A stretch of DNA of 64,000 nt from Litoribacillus peritrichatus (GTDB lineage Bacteria; Pseudomonadota; Gammaproteobacteria; Pseudomonadales; Litoribrevibacteraceae). The notes under the pieces are model-generated. The model was not told the DNA's origin. It worked only from the letters and a program-made list of their open reading frames with translations, and ran no database searches. The DNA lies in contig NZ_BAABBN010000007.1 of assembly GCF_039537985.1 (NCBI RefSeq), forward strand, positions 868,001 to 932,000, in the 5' to 3' direction. Positions 62,574 to 64,000 of the stretch are shown here, in pieces. Numbering within the stretch: the first letter of the stretch is position 1; each line of letters begins with the position of its first letter. A program made the position numbers and the translations under genes.

Positions 62574-64000
62574 ATGAGCAGGGGTTATGCCTTTATAAAA
62601 TTATTCACGGGCGTGATCTGGGCTTGTTTCAGTTCGGTATTGTGGGCTGCCAGTTGTATTGATGTTTTTCCTGATTCGGACACGTCAAATACTACTGAAC
62701 AGTTAAATGTTCCCAGTTGGTCTTCTTCAACGCACCTGACCAAAACGAATGGCAGCGATGATTTTGCGCCTGGCGATCATTTCTTTGCATCAGGGCAGTT
62801 GAGTGGTAATTATGACTTAAACAGTACGGGTGTGTCCGCACGGCTGTATTTTACATCCTTAACCGTTTCTGGTTCAGTTCAAATCAATGCGGGGGGGAAC
62901 CCGGAAGATTTGATCATCGTGGTTGATGGGCCAATTACCATTTCTGGGTCACCAACTGTCAATGCAATTATGTATTCGACAAACACGATATCAGTAAATG
63001 GAGGCTTTACGTTTAATGGCTCTGCAACATCCGAGGGGAGTCTGAATTTAAACAGTGGTGCTTCTGTTAGCTACGATAGCGATTACATTACCAATGCAGA
63101 TTTCGGCACGTTATGTTCAAACATTAATCCGGTAGCGTACTGGTCGTTTAATAATATTGTGGATCAAACGGTGCCCGATGACTCAGGAAATGGTCACGAC
63201 GGTACACTCGGTAATAACTCTTCTTCGAATAATGACGAACCGCTCTCTCAATGTGGTGCGTACCTTGAATATGACGGCTCTGATGATTTCGTGAATGTGC
63301 CTGATCACAATGATTTGGATATTTCTGAAGAGCTGACGGTTGCCGTTTGGATTCGGCCGGAAAAAATTCCTTCATCCGGACTCATGACCATCGTATCCAA
63401 AGATGAAAATTTTGAGTTTCATGTGAATTCATCGGGCCAGATAAACTGGTGGTGGAACAACAGTTCAGGCTCAACGAGAGAGTTTAATTCTACGGGAACG
63501 GTACCTGTGGATGAGTGGACGCACGTTGCGATCGTTTATTCAAAGAGTGCCGGTAATCAGACCATTTACCTTAATGGCGTTGCCAGCGGTAGCCGAAGCT
63601 TCAGCGAAGACCTGAGAAACAACTCAGATCCTCTTCAGATCGGCAACGATCAGTTTTTCAGTGGTCGATACTTTCAGGGCGATCTGGATGAAGTGTATGT
63701 TTATGATCAGGCACTTACCCAAGCCGAAGTTCAAGACTTAATGCTGGTGGAGCCGGATTTCTGTGGAACCGATGATGCTTTAGCGTATTACATCTTTGAT
63801 AATGAAACATGGAATGGGACGGTAGGGGAGGTATCCGATGGGAGTGGCAACGGTGCAGATGCGACCGCAGTTAATGGCACTTTGAATCTGGAAGCTACTC
63901 CGGCGATTGATGGTACACCTGGTACTTGTCAATACGGAGGGTTTGATGGTCAGAATGATTACTTAGTGACGGAAGATTCAGCTTCTGAACTTCAATTGGG
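62574..64000 (+). CDS. mshQ: MshQ-like secreted LamG protein (3' end outside window)
   Basis: The frame is open from ATG 62574 to the window edge, giving 475 residues. Start has AAGGAG upstream. A signal peptide (about 1-27) is followed by a Ser/Asn-rich beta region and a LamG/concanavalin-type domain (about residues 190-400: VAYWSFNN, YLEYDGSDDFVNVPDHNDL, LTVAVWIRP, GDLDEVYVYDQALT), with a second copy beginning near 405 (ALAYYIFDN). LamG domains bind glycans or proteins, so this may be an adhesin or tip-like component. It is last in the MSHA operon. Confidence 0.85.
   Translation, partial: MSRGYAFIKLFTGVIWACFSSVLWAASCIDVFPDSDTSNTTEQLNVPSWSSSTHLTKTNGSDDFAPGDHFFASGQLSGNYDLNSTGVSARLYFTSLTVSGSVQINAGGNPEDLIIVVDGPITISGSPTVNAIMYSTNTISVNGGFTFNGSATSEGSLNLNSGASVSYDSDYITNADFGTLCSNINPVAYWSFNNIVDQTVPDDSGNGHDGTLGNNSSSNNDEPLSQCGAYLEYDGSDDFVNVPDHNDLDISEELTVAVWIRPEKIPSSGLMTIVSKDENFEFHVNSSGQINWWWNNSSGSTREFNSTGTVPVDEWTHVAIVYSKSAGNQTIYLNGVASGSRSFSEDLRNNSDPLQIGNDQFFSGRYFQGDLDEVYVYDQALTQAEVQDLMLVEPDFCGTDDALAYYIFDNETWNGTVGEVSDGSGNGADATAVNGTLNLEATPAIDGTPGTCQYGGFDGQNDYLVTEDSASELQL

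Overview
The window looks like chromosome of a moderate-GC, probably marine gammaproteobacterium. This rests on a complete-looking MSHA-type pilus operon, a hisB-hisH-hisF block, the gpmI-envC-ctpA-yibQ-like and rhodanese-grxC-secB neighbourhoods, and a copper operon with CopA oxidase, CopB and CopRS. The species cannot be fixed from sequence alone. No tRNA, rRNA or CRISPR array was seen.

Positions 1-4350 are ordinary chromosome: a truncated alpha/beta hydrolase, a second hydrolase, a haemolysin-III/TrhA membrane protein and a two-component system. Positions 4550-8604 are accessory. They hold a 364-aa protein built like a polymorphic toxin (N-terminal domain, low-complexity linker, His-rich C-terminal domain), followed by two tandem beta-propeller-like paralogues that are almost identical over their last two thirds but diverge at the N-terminus. 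After these comes a strongly structured non-coding stretch and an orphan protein. The toxin-like gene and the propeller pair are my best candidate for an undescribed system, probably toxin plus immunity.

Positions 8848-21214 are a copper-handling island: a PII-like protein, a cupredoxin lipoprotein gene broken by an IS1595-type element (perfect 13-bp terminal repeats, 8-bp target duplication), a cytochrome c, a membrane cupredoxin, the CopA ATPase, the CopA-type multicopper oxidase, CopB, an intact cupredoxin and CopRS. Two control signals are visible. One is a MerR/CueR-type promoter with a 19-bp spacer before the ATPase. The other is a shared palindrome ATGACA-N4-TGTCAT before the oxidase operon and before a small secreted protein near copRS. 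Next to it, 21335-25538 encodes a lipoprotein and a 1259-aa secreted protein combining propeller, Ig-like and di-haem cytochrome regions.

Positions 25878-37207 are mixed single genes and short operons: a dual-specificity phosphatase, hydrolases, two LysR regulators, a SnoaL-like/FrnE-like/tautomerase operon, a DCC-family protein, YihY, a secreted hydrolase pair, an LhgO-like oxidase and a PanM-like acetyltransferase. Positions 37362-48980 are core genes: hisB, hisH and hisF (hisA absent between hisH and hisF), cell-separation and envelope genes, gpmI, yibN-like, grxC, secB, a PglL/Wzy-like O-antigen ligase and trmL.

From 49219 to the window end is the MSHA operon, mshI to mshQ. Inner-membrane assembly proteins come first, then secretin, ATPases, platform protein, pilins and minor pilins, and finally the start of an MshQ-like LamG protein that runs off the window. 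The nearby PglL-like ligase makes pilin glycosylation a plausible but unproven link.
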